A DNA stretch of 64,000 nt from Sparassis latifolia. Lineage: Eukaryota; Basidiomycota; Agaricomycetes; Polyporales; Sparassidaceae. The position numbers and the translations under genes are program-made. Shown in pieces: positions 10,363 through 22,264 of this stretch (position 1 is the first letter of the stretch; each line of letters starts with the position of its first letter). The notes beneath the pieces are model-generated. The model was not told where the DNA came from and did no database searches. It worked only from the letters and a program-made list of their open reading frames with translations. Location of the stretch: positions 1,426,001 to 1,490,000 of the forward strand of contig CM031552.1 in NCBI GenBank assembly GCA_018466975.1, written 5' to 3'.

Positions 10363-11641
10363 TCACTCCTCCTCGTTCTCCTCGCCTTCTTCTTCTTCTT
10401 CGTCCTCGTCTGCTTCCTCATCCTTTTCTTCTTCCTTGTTCTCTTCCGCGCGCTCATCCCGTTCTCTTTCCTTGTCCTCATCCTCATCTTTATCCTCGTC
10501 CTCGTCCTCTTCCTCCTCCTCCTTCCCCTGCCAACTGCTCCCGCAGTACTCAGCATTCCAGATCTCTGCAACAACACCCAACACCTCCTCACTCACATCC
10601 CTCCATGCACCCACACCATCCCGCAGCCGTCCAATCGTCGTGATCTCGACTCGATCGCCCGCCCACCGCCCGCGGTGCAACGGCCCATGATACGGGATCG
10701 CAGTCGACGGGTCATAAGACCAACATATTAACGACACCAGCACCTCCCCCAAGCCCACCGCCCCGTCTACTAATGGACCGCACGGCTTCCTGTTCGGGGA
10801 CAGTGCAGCCGTCGCTTCCGCGCGCACGTACTCGCGCCGCGTGAGGCTGCACAGTACCCACGCGGCGCTAGGATCGGAGCTATAGCCGCCGTGGGCGAGG
10901 GCGATCAGCGCCGTGTACATCTCTGGAGGAACGTTGTACCAGAACTTCGGTCTGGGGATGTACCACCCCAGCTCATACACCAAGCGGAAGTGGTTGGTCG
11001 CGTAGTTGAAGAGATTCACTCCGCACTCCTCGTGCTCGTCTTGCTGCTCGTCCTCATCATTATCCTGGAGGACGTGCATCTCGCGCTCCTCGGCGGCGGT
11101 GAGGAACCCCGGCGGGAGATCGTCGTTCCGGACGTAGTCCCCGAGACAGATAATGCGGCACCCGGCCCACTTTGCCTTCGCCTCCGCCGCGAGCGCATAG
11201 ATGTGTCTTATGCCGAGGGCGAATAGTGCCCAGTGAGTGGCGCCGAGTGCGATGGCGTCACGCATATCGTCGATCTCGTCGAATACACAGAGGAGGAGCT
11301 CGGGGAGGATGGCAAGGCGGCCGAGCGTGCGGACGTCCGGGGTGTGCACCAGAGGCTGCAGAAGATGTGATGTTGGTCGATGAGCGCCGGGCACTGATGA
11401 GTGGGCGGGCATACTCACCTTGCTGCTGGGAGGCAGGGGAAGGGGCACGGCGAGCAAGAGCACGAGCATCTTCGGCAGGCAGCTGGTGAAGAGCCACTCA
11501 CCGAGCTTTAGGCCAACCTCACCGGTGAGGTCCTCCAGTTCCTCCTGCGTGTCGAAATTGAATCTGGGGGAGTTTGGAGCGTTGGTATGCGCGCAGAGGA
11601 AGTAGAGATGTACACACGTACATCGTCCAGTATTGGCCCAT
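10363..11641 (-). CDS. MGQYW-family fungal protein with acidic C-terminal tail, about 385 residues
   Basis: Three exons fit: 11641-11622, 11563-11419 and 11355-10363, with GT..AG introns of 58 and 63 bp and consistent phase. The protein starts MGQYWTIFNFDTQEELEDL and continues KLGEWLFTSCLPKM. This N-terminus is typical of a widespread mushroom family of unknown function. The last 53 residues (about 333-385) are nearly all Glu/Asp with some Lys/Arg, a low-complexity tail that could act as a charged linker or a protein-binding tail. There is no signal peptide by eye. Decayed copies lie at 60.5 kb and, as a 5' fragment, at 19.9 kb; all are on the minus strand. Confidence 0.78.
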
Positions 11642-12855
11642 GTTTATTGCGAAGCTTCTGCCGCGGTGAGTCTTTATTGATGATGCGGCCCAATGGTAAA
11701 AGGATGCAGAGGAGAACAAAGAACCGGGCGGCGGTGGCGCTCTACACGACATGTCACGGAGGCACGTGCTCATGTCACTCAGTGGTCACTGGTAGGAGAC
11801 CCCAAGCCCAGCCATGCGTCCTGATCCTCATGGTGTTTTTAGCTCCACCTCCGGCGCGCTCCAATCCACACCGACGACACCGTGCGGAGGGATCCTACGC
11901 GCAAGAAGATCGAATATGTTTTCGCCAGTCCACTTTCACTTTTCGTCCACCGAGAGGTGTCGCTCATCTGTAGGACGACCTCCTTGGGGCATGTACAGCG
12001 CATCGCATAAACGGAGGCGGAAGATATGGCCTCACATGGATGGCCTCACCTTTCACATGCATCTTCCCTACCGCAGCCTTTCTCCTTCATCCTTGCCAGA
12101 TATCCAACAACTTGAAAGGAGATACGGCGCCAAATACTGTCGCGGTCATGCTGACGAGTGGAGGACACGCCTAAAAAGGCTTCACGATCAGATGGCGGGA
12201 GGATGACACTTTGACGAAGGTCGAGGAATCCAGCAGCTCCGGCCTCGCAGCATGTGCCGGAGATGTCGACGAACGGGATAAAGTAAGTACTAACATGGAC
12301 ATTTGCATTTCAATTGGTGGACAAGCGCGCGAGCGCATTTTTGGCCATGGTCGGCTCTTCGGGAAGAGGCGTGTCAGGATGGGCGCATATCTTATTGCCA
12401 GTGACGACACGGAAGCACTTTCAAAGGGCATGTCTATCAGTTTGGTGAGTGGAGCGAGCTCTGTGTGCCGCGCGGTGCCACGCAGCGCATGAGACGAGTC
12501 GACGAGCAAGACAGAGTATTGACGTGCTCATTTTAAGTGGCAGAGAGACGCTCGTGCGTCCTCGGTCGCCTTTCAGAATGAGGCGTGCCAGGATAGGGCG
12601 TTATTCAAGTTGCCAGCGACAACACGGGTGCGCGTGTCCATCTGCCAATTGGTCTCGAGATGCACGATTGACCGACAGGGCGCGAGCACCACCATCGAAA
12701 GAGCAGCAGCTACCGCAGGGCGAAGTGGCTATCGCCTCCATCGCAGGCTCCCTCTTCCAATACGGGCAATGCACCGACCATTCATGACCCCGCTGAAGGC
12801 ATTAAGAGAGCAGGTGCCCTGTGCGAGCTCAATAGACCACAGACCCCGCACAGCG
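11642..12855. other. intergenic, with a degenerate direct repeat
   Basis: No convincing gene is seen. Two diverged copies of a block of about 60 bp occur near 12,350-12,411 and 12,562-12,626; both contain AGGCGTG, CAGGAT and GCCAG near GACACGG or CAACACGG. They lie upstream of the secreted-protein gene, and their role is unknown. Confidence 0.45.
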
Positions 12856-13479
12856 ATGCAATTTTCGTGGACGTACTTCCTCCAGCTCGTTTCCGCCTCG
12901 CTGCTAGTGGGCCGCACTGTAGCAGCACCCACCGCCGAGCCAGAGCTCAGCCGTGCGTAGCATCATCTCACCGAGTCTAGCGTGACTCTGAATATTCGTT
13001 GCAGGCGAGATCGACGCACGCCATGGCGACGAATACCTGTGGTACATCGACGACGCCGAGAGCCGGCACCTGAGCGATCTACTCGGCACCGACTTCGGCC
13101 GGCTCCGCATCAAGGGCGTGCTCCTCAGCAAGCCCAAGATGCAATGCGAGAACTGCGGGAAGCATACCGGTCTCGACGATATCGTGCACAATGCACTGCA
13201 GGATGGCGTGCACAGGTGCGTGCTCCTCGGCCAGCGCGGGGATGAGAGAGCATATACTGATCAACGTCCGTATGGAACAGCAAGGAATTCCTGATCGAGG
13301 TACTCGAGGATCGCGCGCCTCATCCGAGCTCTGGGCATGTCATCCGCTGTTCCGGTGCAGGATGCGGCAGAGCGTATGATGAGTCGCTGACCAGTTGGCA
13401 CCCGCTTTGGCTTCTGGGCGAGGACATTGACGGCGAGGAGCCGGGTTCAGAGGGCGCTGGCGACGAGCCTGAAGCTTGA
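12856..13479 (+). CDS. small secreted cysteine-motif protein, 168 residues
   Basis: Three exons fit: 12856-12952, 13005-13215 and 13281-13479, with GTGCGT donors and AG acceptors; all phases agree and the stop is TGA. Residues 1-24 form a signal peptide (MQFSWTYFLQLVSASLLVG, ending about TVAA before PTAEP), so the product is probably exported. The mature part has a CENC pair (C80, C83) and a C-x4-C pair (C126, C131) that could bind a metal or form disulfides. The tail is acidic. I do not recognise a named family. It is the only intact copy of three in the window: one is split by the copia element (4.5-10 kb) and one is decayed (59.2-59.8 kb). Small size and secretion make an extracellular role possible, but this is inference. 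Confidence 0.75.
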
Positions 13480-14630
13480 ATATGCTTGTTTGCGGAATTA
13501 CCCGTCCACGAGCTCGAGAAAGTGTATTTGTATACGGATGAAGAAGGCATCACTTCAAAAAAATATTCAACGTCCAGTAGTGTAGTCACACCTCACCCGT
13601 ACCGGCTTCAACAGCTGCCCAAGGACGCCACAACCGCTTCCCAACCCGAATCTTGAGTCTTGCTGCATCCCGCCTGTGTGGGGAGCGGCGGATAAAATAC
13701 GAGGGAGTCGTATTGTGCCCAACCACCTCAGGTCTACCTGCCTTGAAATTGTGTACGAAACATAGCACCAACCTCTCCTCCCGCCGCTCCTCGCTCCCAT
13801 CCACCTCGTATACAGCAAATATTGATTCTATACAGATCCCAACGCGCCTGCGCACCTCTTTGGCGTCTGGCTGATATCCATATCAACTCTTCACGCCGAT
13901 TTTCCTGTTGTCCACCTCCCATAGAGCATCACAGCCGTCACAGACCACCGTTTGTCCACGAGACGCGCCCTCAAACTCCATCTTCGTCTGAATCTATCCC
14001 GTACTTGTAACCTCGTTTGAATTCTGGAAGATGACGCTCCACGCTCTGGCTATTCGTTCTGCGGCCCCGCCCCGCCGTTGCATTGTATTGCACTACTAGC
14101 ACCGGACTCTGCGCCGCATTACATCTCCCGCTCACCACTGCGCTGATGGTCCTCGCCCTTCCGCTATCTGCGCGGCGCCCCGTACTGATTTCCATGTCTT
14201 AACTCCTGTTCCTCGACTCGTGACATCATCACGAACATGGTGCCCTCAGCATGACGGCGACTCTGGCAGGACATACAATCTGCAGCGTTGGGAACCCCTT
14301 CATTCTGTCACGTCTTCCTATCTCTCGCGCGTAGCCTCTTCTGCTCTCCCCATTCGTACGAAAACTACACAATGGTACGTCACCTTGGCGTGCGCAGCGC
14401 CCCCACCATGGACCGCAGATCCAGCAGATCCAGCATAAGTGACGTCCACGGTCTGTCCCAGGACAAAAGACCGGTTCTCATTGTCTCTATGCATGTTGGA
14501 GATTTGTGCGTTCCGTGAATCCCATTGAGCCGCATTCCGTCAGCTGTGCCCGCTTCTATGTTCAATCCGCGGTCCAAAATGGATCCGCGCATTCCGGAAG
14601 TATGCATTAAACTGAACTCCAGAGCGCGAT
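13480..14630. other. intergenic, no gene seen
   Basis: The first 100 bases are the 3' flank of the secreted-protein gene and are conserved in the copy at 59.05-59.17 kb. Beyond that I see C/T-rich sequence without a supportable exon. Confidence 0.45.
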
Positions 14631-15125
14631 CAATTACTTCGCCGCCGTCTCTGGACCATTTGGTTCTCTTCAAAGCCTAATGAGTTACTTCACTGCCGTC
14701 TCTGGAACATTCAGTTCCCTCCAGAACCCAATCCATTACTTCGCCGCCATATCTGGACCGCTTCGTTCTCTTCAGAACCGAATGAGTTACTTCGTTACCG
14801 TCTGCGGACCATTTCGTTCTCTTCAGAACCCAACGAGTTACTTCATTGGGGTCTGTGGACCACTTCGTTCTCTCCAGAACTTCCCAATGAGTTACTTCGT
14901 TGTCATCTTTGGACTACTTGGTTCTCTAGAATACAATGAGTTACTTCGTTGCCATCTCTCGACCACTTGGTTCTCTCCAGAACTCAATGCACTACTTCGC
15001 CGCCATCTGTGGACAACTTGGTTCTCTTCATAATTCGATCCATTGCTTCGCCGCCTTCTTCGGACCGCGTTTTTCTCCCTAGAACGCAATGAGTTACTTC
15101 AGTACCACCGCTGGACCACTTGGTT
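14631..15125 (+). repeat. minisatellite, about ten imperfect 51 bp units
   Basis: Tandem units of about 51 bp each start with a variant of GAGTTACTTCG and contain CTGGACCACTT followed by GGTTCTCTTCAGAAC. Because 51 is a multiple of three, the first half stays open and reads as 17-residue repeats (SYFxxVCGPFRSLQNP type). Units near 14,880-14,940 differ in length and shift the frame. There is no clear start, promoter or flanking exon, so it is scored as a repeat. Confidence 0.8.
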
Positions 15126-15794
15126 CAAGGTCTCTTGGCAACAGCGCTTGCGGCCAAATCATGCCGCCAACCTCATGTCCGCGGGAGTGTCACACATAAA
15201 CATGTGCCCTCCTTCACCTCATGCTCATTGACAATGTGCTCAACTATAGCAACATGCAATACGTTGTTAAGTAAGCACGGAATAAATGTAATTTGGACAT
15301 GTGGGCTAACAGTGAGACTTGCAATAGTTCAAACCTTGCGATCGCCGTTTCGTCCTCAGAAGGGTTAGTACGCTGGTCAGTCATCGGAAGATCCCACTGA
15401 ATGTGAGTCCAGTGACATTTCTCGGGAAGTGCCTTCATGCCGATATTCTCTCCTTTCTTCGAGATTGAATATTGCATGGATCTTACCTTCCATGCTGATA
15501 TTTCTATAATTTGTTCCCGTCGCTTTCAACCCTATGCGTTGTGGGAGTGCATAAATACCCGCCTCAGTCGGCGACCGTAAGGCAGGCCCTCAGACCTATC
15601 TTCCACTTCCTGTGGGGTGGACCGTCTCTGCTTTCCAGTGTATTGTTCACCTCGCACTTTGCTGTGTGCACTGTCTTCTCTACGTGGTTACCTTCCACGA
15701 ATTCGTTGAATCAATACCATTGAGTGCGCACTGTCGCCTTCTTGCTCGCATTCCTTCTGATGATCCTTTACTTTTTCTTCAAAGCACGTCAGTC
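15126..15794. other. upstream region of the hemopexin-repeat gene
   Basis: No coding exon is supported. A possible TATA-like GCATAAATAC lies near 15,548, and C/T-rich stretches precede the ATG at 15,795, as is common in fungal promoters. Confidence 0.4.
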
Positions 15795-17338
15795 ATGAGC
15801 GACTTGGATCCTTTCGCTGCCGCCGTTTTCAGCTGGTTCCGCGATGACACGCAGTCCTTGATGAACCGCATCGCAGCCGTGTTGGCGAGCAGTAGTCTGT
15901 ACCCAGGGCGGACTGTCCAGTGGAGGCCGACGCAGGCGATGGACTTCCGCAATCTTCATCTGCCAGCTAGTGCTGAGCGCCTCATCCGCTGGGACACCCG
16001 TCGTCCAGAAGATGTGTTTGAACACGGTTTCGTGCCGAAGGTGGAACCTTCCAACAGCACGCAGCTGCAGGACCGGCAGCTGGACATAGCCACCTACGCC
16101 TTGAACAACGTCCCCTCCATTTTCGTGTCCACGATGCGCACTCTCGCATCCTACACCCCCTCGGTGCCCGAACCGCTCATCTGGACGGCGGATAACCGCC
16201 ACATTGTGGACAGGACCAGTTTCAGGTACGAGATATACGCCCATGGCGGGATAGATGTCAACGAGTCGCTGGGCACACATCACCATCAACACCAGAACGG
16301 GGTCGCGTTTGCGGGTGGCATCCGGCGCGAGTTCGTTCGCACTGCCGTCGAGTACTGCCTGATCGAAAACTCAGACGGTACCACAGAGGACAGGATCGTC
16401 CGGGTTTACTATAACCCGTACTTCGATTGGAACGCCAGTGGCAGGGGCCATGGATCGCGCCTCCCTGATCTGCCCCAGGATGAGTTCGGATCGCTTGGAG
16501 TCGAGGAAGTCAATGTGATCTTTGATGGCAACAGTGGGAAGGCTACGAAGTCGCATAAGAGGGAACTGCGGAGTGCTGTGGATGAGGAGGATATTCTCAT
16601 GACGGGCGAGGGTCATATCGTCAAAGACGTGACGGTAGGCATCACGACCGAGCCGCGTTTCGTGCGTGATGTTCTGCCTCTGACGGGTTCCGTCAACCAT
16701 GAGGTTTATATCTTCGCAGAGACGAAGTACGTCCTCATGCGCTTCGACCCGCCCGGTTCAATCACCAATGGGCCAAAGCTGGTCGTAACCGAGTGGCCAT
16801 CCCTGCGCAAGTTCGCAGGGAGGGTGGATGCGATTCTGCCCAACCCGAAGAACCCCGAGGAAGCCTATTTCTTCTGCAGAGACCATTACGCACTTGTCAA
16901 CATCCAACCGGGGTCGACGAACGACTACCTGTTGAGCGCGTTCAAGCCGATTCGCGGGAACTGGCTGTCCCTGCGCGAGGGCGGGTTCGACAAAGGGTGG
17001 ATGCGATCTTGCCGAGTCCTAATGGCAAAGGATACGCATACTTCTTCCGGGGCGACCAGTACGTGCTCATCGACATCGCCTCCGGAACGACCAACGATCG
17101 CACGATCAACGGGCCCAAGTCCATTCACGACAATTGGCCGTCTCTGCGCGATGGCTTCACCAGCGAGATCGATTTCTGCCTTCTGAACCCGAGTAACAAG
17201 AACCAGGCGTACTTTTTCAAGAAGAGCCGTTATGTACTGATTGAAGTCAAGCCGGGCACGACGGACGACAGGTTGATTGAGGGGCCCGCAGATGTCGCTG
17301 GGAAGTGGCCTGCGCTCAAAGCGGCTGGTTTTTATTGA
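15795..17338 (+). pseudogene. ADP-ribosyltransferase-like / hemopexin-repeat protein, one frameshift
   Basis: The ATG at 15,795 is the first in frame. The N-terminal half (to about residue 220) has the layout of the bacterial enterotoxin-type ADP-ribosyltransferase fold found in fungi: an Arg in RWDTRRP at about 65-71, a Ser-Thr motif (FVST) near 110-113 and a GGI turn near 175. The acidic catalytic motif expected just before that turn is not visible, so an inactive or diverged enzyme is likely. The C-terminal half has four hemopexin-type blades, recognisable by repeated AYFF or YIF, then Y-V-L, then TND units. The frame changes at the GGG at 16,995-16,997 between blades 2 and 3; blades 3 and 4 continue in the other frame to the TGA at 17,336-17,338. 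There is no signal peptide by eye. The break may be a consensus error in a G run or a real mutation. Confidence 0.6.
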
Positions 17339-18340
17339 GGTTTGGAACGAACCTCCGACGTGGCGTCGCGTTCGCAATGCGTTTGCCCTTATGCGTCCCG
17401 TCGCTTTGTTTTACTTTCATGCGACGTCTCGGTCCGGTTTGTTTGAGCCCACTATGTGTGCTTTCATTCTTGCTCTATGCTCTCGTTCTTACCCTGTGCT
17501 TTCGTTCTTGCTCTAAACTTCCTCTCATGACCGGTTGTACGTCGCTGCGCATACCACCTTTGTACATTCTCCTCTTTCTCATTTTTAGACCGATAGATAG
17601 CTCTTCCTGCTATTGTAAGAGTAGTCGACATCACTGTGTAACGCGTCTTCGCTGAGCCATCGCGTAAACATTTTTGAATATATCGTTTCGAGATGTGGTC
17701 ACTGTACAAACTTCTCGACCTATCAAAGTTCAGGTTGTAGTGCGCGGACGCCTTTACTGTGTTTGATGTTTTGCGATTAAGTATTCCAACGATGTGCATC
17801 GACTTCAAGAGATTGCTTGTGTACCTTGCGGGCACCAGGCGGTATCGTCTCAGGCGCTGCACCGGGCTTAGTCGGCGCCCGAAGTCGATGGAACATGCTT
17901 TCCCGGAGGCCGCGCCTGCCATCCGTGGCCTGAACATCGCTCCTAGAGTACACGTCACTCCCCCTCCGCAGCTCGTTCGGATCGCGCACAGGGAATGAGT
18001 CTGGGGACTGAGTGCTTGCGTCGACGAGCTTATAACTGTACCCCGCGAGGACGACCATCCCGATCTCCAGCTTAGCGATCTTCACGTCCCATGCATGGAT
18101 GTCTGTCTGCCTATATATACAGCTTTCAGTATCGGCACCCGTACCACGATGCTGACGATATGAGTACACACATCCCAACCGAGATATCCAATGGCGATCT
18201 TCCTGTCCTCCCTCGAATCGTGCCGGGTCGAATTTCTTCGAATCCACGTACTACATACAGCTCTGCGTCGAGATGCGCGTAATGCAAAGCTGAACGGCCG
18301 CGCAGCACGATCTGGTCCCGACTCCCCAACGCGCAAGCCC
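17339..18340. other. intergenic, unassigned ORFs only
   Basis: No gene can be supported. A minus-strand frame (18,247-17,777) is open for 156 codons but has no recognisable motif or matching introns. Confidence 0.35.
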
Positions 18341-18344
18341 CCTC

Positions 18345-18790
18345 GCGACGTTCCGCCGCAGCATGGCGATGCCGACGTCCGCGCCGGTACCGACAGATCG
18401 GCGCGCAGATGCTGTGGACGCGTGTGGAACACAGTAACGAGGCTCGTCCCCAAGGTCACTCGCCCGGAACAATGCGTGACACGCAGGGAGCCACCTCGGC
18501 GCTCAGCGCCATTTTTACGCGCGCATAACCTCTCAAATACATACCTATTCATCCATCAACCCAGACCCAACCCATCCAAACCTGCCTCTCGCCCTCGAAG
18601 TAGCCATAATTAATACCCCACCTCGGGCTGTCACTCACCTGTCGGATCTGGAAGTGGGGAGCAGCAAACCCTGGGAGAACGCCCTCCAAAGCGTTTGCGG
18701 AAGGTCTCTGCGGAAAAGACATGCCAGGAGGTTGGGCACGGCGAGCAGACAGTTGCGCGTCGTGTGCTCAGAGCACTCCCGGACATCGCG
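18345..18790 (+). repeat. duplicated segment, copy 1 (pair with 22.27-22.55 and 28.14-28.27 kb)
   Basis: The stretch from CGACGTTCCGCCGCAGCA near 18,343 to ACCCCACCTC near 18,624 matches 22,265-22,550. The stretch from there to about 18,790 (GGGCACGGCGAGCAGACAGT near 18,734) matches 28,143-28,270. In the second copy the gypsy element sits between the two parts. On the minus strand both copies encode TTRNCLLAVP in one frame, so the segment may carry a gene of unknown type. The two copies are well diverged. Confidence 0.6.
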
Positions 18791-19003
18791 CGCAGGGGCA
18801 CGATGCGGCCTCCGTCGGAATACAGCCTCCAGCGCAAGCGGCCTTCAACGGCTACTGGACCGCCGGGAACGTGGCTTCGCCACGCTGTACGTGTTGTCTG
18901 CCGCAGGACGTTTATGTATCGAGTCAAAAGGTGAAACGAGAGAGACAAGATAGAACGTACGGGGCGCGTGATGGGGCAAGCGCAACGATGGCTCGCCCTC
19001 GCT

Positions 19004-19450
19004 CTACGGACGTTCAAGCATCGAAGCTTGAACGTGGGCGGGCCGTACGAAGAGCGGACGGTGGGCGATCGCCGCCCTGTATCCACTGTCCGCGGTGCCC
19101 AAGGATCCGCGACACCTGTACAGAGAGTTAGGGCGTGCAGGAAAGGGATGCACGCAGGGACGTACGGGATGTGTGGAACGAGGGCGAGCGCACACCTCAC
19201 TCTGCAGGCAGACTTCGAAGAGGCGAGCGAATTGCACCCCAGGGCGGGACCAGAAATTCTTGAGAGTGTTAAACAGGATGTGTAAGAGGGAAGACGCATC
19301 GTTGGACGCCGCGCCATGCGTGCATTCCATGATACGTGCGACGGTGTCTGCGTCTTGTTGAGACGTGACCGGTACCTCAGCCGACGGAATGGAGACAAAG
19401 GAAACGTACTGCGAGATGCTCATTGTCCTCGAGGCCAGCACAAGTCCCAT
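19004..19450 (-). CDS. hypothetical protein, 148-codon open frame
   Basis: The ATG is at 19,450. The frame starts MGLVLASRTMSISQYVSFVS and includes ASSLLHILFNTLKNFW, which looks protein-like, but I recognise no family. The far end is Arg/Pro-rich and may not be coding. It could be the first exon of a gene running towards 18.6 kb, where TTRNCLLAVP is encoded on the same strand. Confidence 0.3.
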   Translation of the reverse strand: MGLVLASRTMSISQYVSFVSIPSAEVPVTSQQDADTVARIMECTHGAASNDASSLLHILFNTLKNFWSRPGVQFARLFEVCLQSEVCARPRSTHPVRPCVHPFPARPNSLYRCRGSLGTADSGYRAAIAHRPLFVRPAHVQASMLERP

Positions 19451-19909
19451 GTCAACCGCAGTCTAGTGCAGGACGCTTTCCCCAGAATCCAATCCAGTGC
19501 ACTAGATAAGCGGAAGTAGCATCGAAATTGATAAGACGACGAGCCGAGCCCACTTGTCCGACCTGTGAGCCCCGGAAGAGGGAGATGAAAAGACACTGAA
19601 GAGCAGTTCGTGTAGCAAGTTGTTGATAGTGGTCACCTACGGTAAGAAGCCGTCACCCGGAGTAGGATCCATGTAGTCGAACGTGTCACAGCAGTGCGCG
19701 TGAGACATGATTCCGATCGCGTGGACACCACGTGGCATAAGTAGTCTGAGCTTCATCCGCGACATCGACGACTCTGCATAAGCATCATTCAGCTAGGCAA
19801 CCTGGCACTAGAACACTCTTGTCGGGAGCCTCTCGATAGTTCCTCCAAGGCCAACTCGCAAGCAAAGTTTACGGGCGAAAACTTCGAGATCCATCGTGAG
19901 CATTCCTTT
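19451..19909. other. intergenic, nothing recognised
   Basis: Mixed-composition sequence with no supported exon or repeat. Confidence 0.35.
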
Positions 19910-20350
19910 ATCGTGGGCAGGAGGAATAAAGAATAGATTTCGCCGCAGCCGTGAGCGCGCAGATCCGTCTCGTGACAAGGACGAACAAAGCCCAGTGGGC
20001 GGCGCGGAGCGCGACGGCGTCACGCATATCGTCGACCTCGCCGAACACCTAGGAGGAACTCGGGGAAGATGGTGAGACGGCCGAGCATGCGGACATCCGG
20101 GGTGTGCACCAGAGGCTGCAGAAAATCGGTGCGACGCTGATGGGGCTCGCTCACCTTGCTGGTTGTGGGCAGGGGGAAGGGGCACGGTGAGCAGATACAC
20201 CATCGTCTTTACCATATTGATGTAGAAGAGCCGCTCGCCGAGCTGTCCACCGCCGTTGCCCAGCTGCTCGCACGTGTGTCTGGGCGAGGTTTGGAGGATC
20301 GTCATAGGTATCTCCTGAGCGTTCACGTACATCGTCCACTATTGGCCCAT
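19910..20350 (-). pseudogene. MGQYW-family gene fragment (5' part)
   Basis: DNA similarity to 11,216-11,650 covers the start codon region (TATTGGCCCAT), intron 1, exon 2, intron 2 and the start of exon 3, including the shared stretch GGTGTGCACCAGAGGCTGCA. The frame is broken and homology ends in exon 3. It is a truncated duplicate on the same strand as the parent. Confidence 0.75.
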
Positions 20351-20763
20351 CCTTTCAGTAAGCTTCTGCCGCGACGAGTCCTTATCGACAAGTGGGGATT
20401 CAAGAGATTTTCCCCAGGTCATATCTGCTGCAGCACGTGAGTCGCACAGCAGTATCGCCCGCCATTGTGCTGCTATCACAATGAGACATATATATAGTTC
20501 AATATGTCTCCATCTGTTCATTCTGTAGGCTGACTGCGGTAGGTTCGTAGGATGTTCGATTCCGAGGACGCGCAAGACGGCGACTGCTCAGTAGGCATGC
20601 CAAAACGGGTTAGAACCGATGTATATGTAAGATCTCTCTCAGCATCTGGAGCTGACAGAGCATTCCCGAGCACCCGGTACAACCCCCACCACGCAAAGAT
20701 GTCATCCATCGTAACCGCCATTACCAGCTGCTGACCCCATACATACTCCACATAGGGCTGAAG

Positions 20764-20773
20764 TATATATAAA
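20764..20773 (+). promoter_or_regulatory. TATA box of the NmrA-like gene
   Basis: TATATATAAA lies 85-94 bases before the ATG at 20,858, a usual distance for a fungal core promoter. Confidence 0.6.
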
Positions 20774-20857
20774 TGCCGCACCGCAGCACGATACGACGGT
20801 CCCGAAGCTCAAGCTGAACAACCATCGCGCGTGCGCTCTCACATTTCCGACTCGTCC

Positions 20858-22006
20858 ATGGCCGATACGCCCGCCGATTCTCGGCCTCTGGTGCTCGTCT
20901 TCGGCGGCACAGGCCGCACAGCGGCAGTCATCATCGACGGTCTCCTAAAGTCCGGCGCATTCGTACGTTCCCGCGTTCCCCCGCGCGCGCGCGCGCCATT
21001 CCATCTAAAACCCCCGCTCACAGCGCGTCGCCACGGCCGTGCGTGCCCCTTCTCTCTCCAAGCCGGCGGTCGTCGAGTATAGGAAGCACGGCGTCATCGT
21101 CCGCGCGGCGGACATCGACGACGGCGTCGAGAAGCTGGCCGCGGTCCTGGACGGGGTAGACGTGCTGATCAGCACGATCACCGCGGAGAAGGTCCCTAAC
21201 CAGCGCGACCTGTTCACCGCCGCGAAGCGCGTCGGCGTCAAGCGGGTCGTCCCGTGCGACTTCGGGACCCCCGGGGCGCGCGGGGTGCGCGAGCTGCTCG
21301 ACGAGGTCCGCAGTGGGACGTGTCTACCTACGCTCGCCGTGCGCTCACTTCGTCCCTCCGCAGAAGCTCGAGATACACGAGCACATCAAGAGCCTCGGTC
21401 TCGGATACACCTTCGTCGACATCGGGTGGTGGATGCAGATCTCCCTCCCGTGCCGCTCCACGAGCAAGTCCACGAGGCGCGATATGAGCCGCCGGCTGTA
21501 CAGCGGCGGCGCGCACAAGATGGTCGTCACCAACCTGGACCGCGTCGGCGTGTACGTCGCGCGCGTCGTCGCGGACGAGCGCACGCTCGGCCACTCCGTG
21601 CTCATCTGGGAGGACCAGGTGACCGGGTTGCAAGCCATGGAGATCGGCGCCAAGGCGAGCGGGGAGGGCCCGGCCTTGCTCGAGGACGTCGCGCACGTAA
21701 GTCCGTCGCATGGCTCTTCTCTTTCGCGGCCGTAACGCGACTTGCGTCGTCTAGGTGTCCGCGGACGAGCTGCTCGAACGAATCGCGGCCGCGAAGGAAG
21801 AGTATGCGAGGACGCGTTCTTTTGCCTCGTGGGCGACCCAGGCGTATTGCCAGTACCAATACAGCATCCACGTCCTCGGCGAAAACAGCCTGGAGAACGC
21901 CAAGGCGCTGGGGTACCTCGACTCCCGCGAGCTGTACCCCGATATCGTTCCGGACACGCTGGAGAACTACGCGCCGACGTTTTACGAGAACGAATATATT
22001 ATGTAG
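20858..22006 (+). CDS. NmrA-like NAD(P)-binding protein, 323 residues
   Basis: Four exons fit with all introns in phase 0: 20858-20962, 21024-21305, 21364-21696 and 21755-22006. The start MADTPADSRPLVLVFGGTG carries the Rossmann nucleotide-binding loop (GGTGRTAA, about residues 16-23). Further typical features are GVDVLISTITAEK at the end of the second strand, KRVVPCDFGTP, and GYTFVDIGWWMQ in the third exon. This matches the NmrA/isoflavone-reductase-like atypical short-chain dehydrogenases, which act as redox-sensing regulators or reductases. A single substrate cannot be named. The second intron starts GTCCGC, a weak donor, but phase and family alignment support it. The frame is complete, with a TATA box upstream. 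Confidence 0.85.
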
Positions 22007-22264
22007 GGCGGTAGGGCGGTCTTGGTGTCTGTAGTCGGCATATACTTTGGAGAATGATAAGGGGCGCGGGGTCCCAATACAGGAAGGCTATCAGGCGAGG
22101 TTGGATTCCGTCATCAATTATCAGATGCAACTATTTTTCGTGTATGTACATATATGCTCTTCGTGTCCCAAAAAGCATTTTCGTAGGAATATTCAACCGC
22201 AGACCGTATTCCACGACAACTCACTCCAGTAGGATTCCGTCGTCAATCATCAGATGCACCCACC

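Noticed and set aside
10363..10690. Ser-rich plus-strand frame over 10,325-10,690
   Set aside because: It is the antisense shadow of the acidic C-terminal tail of the MGQYW gene; the poly-Ser comes from TCC/TCT complements of GAG/GAA codons.
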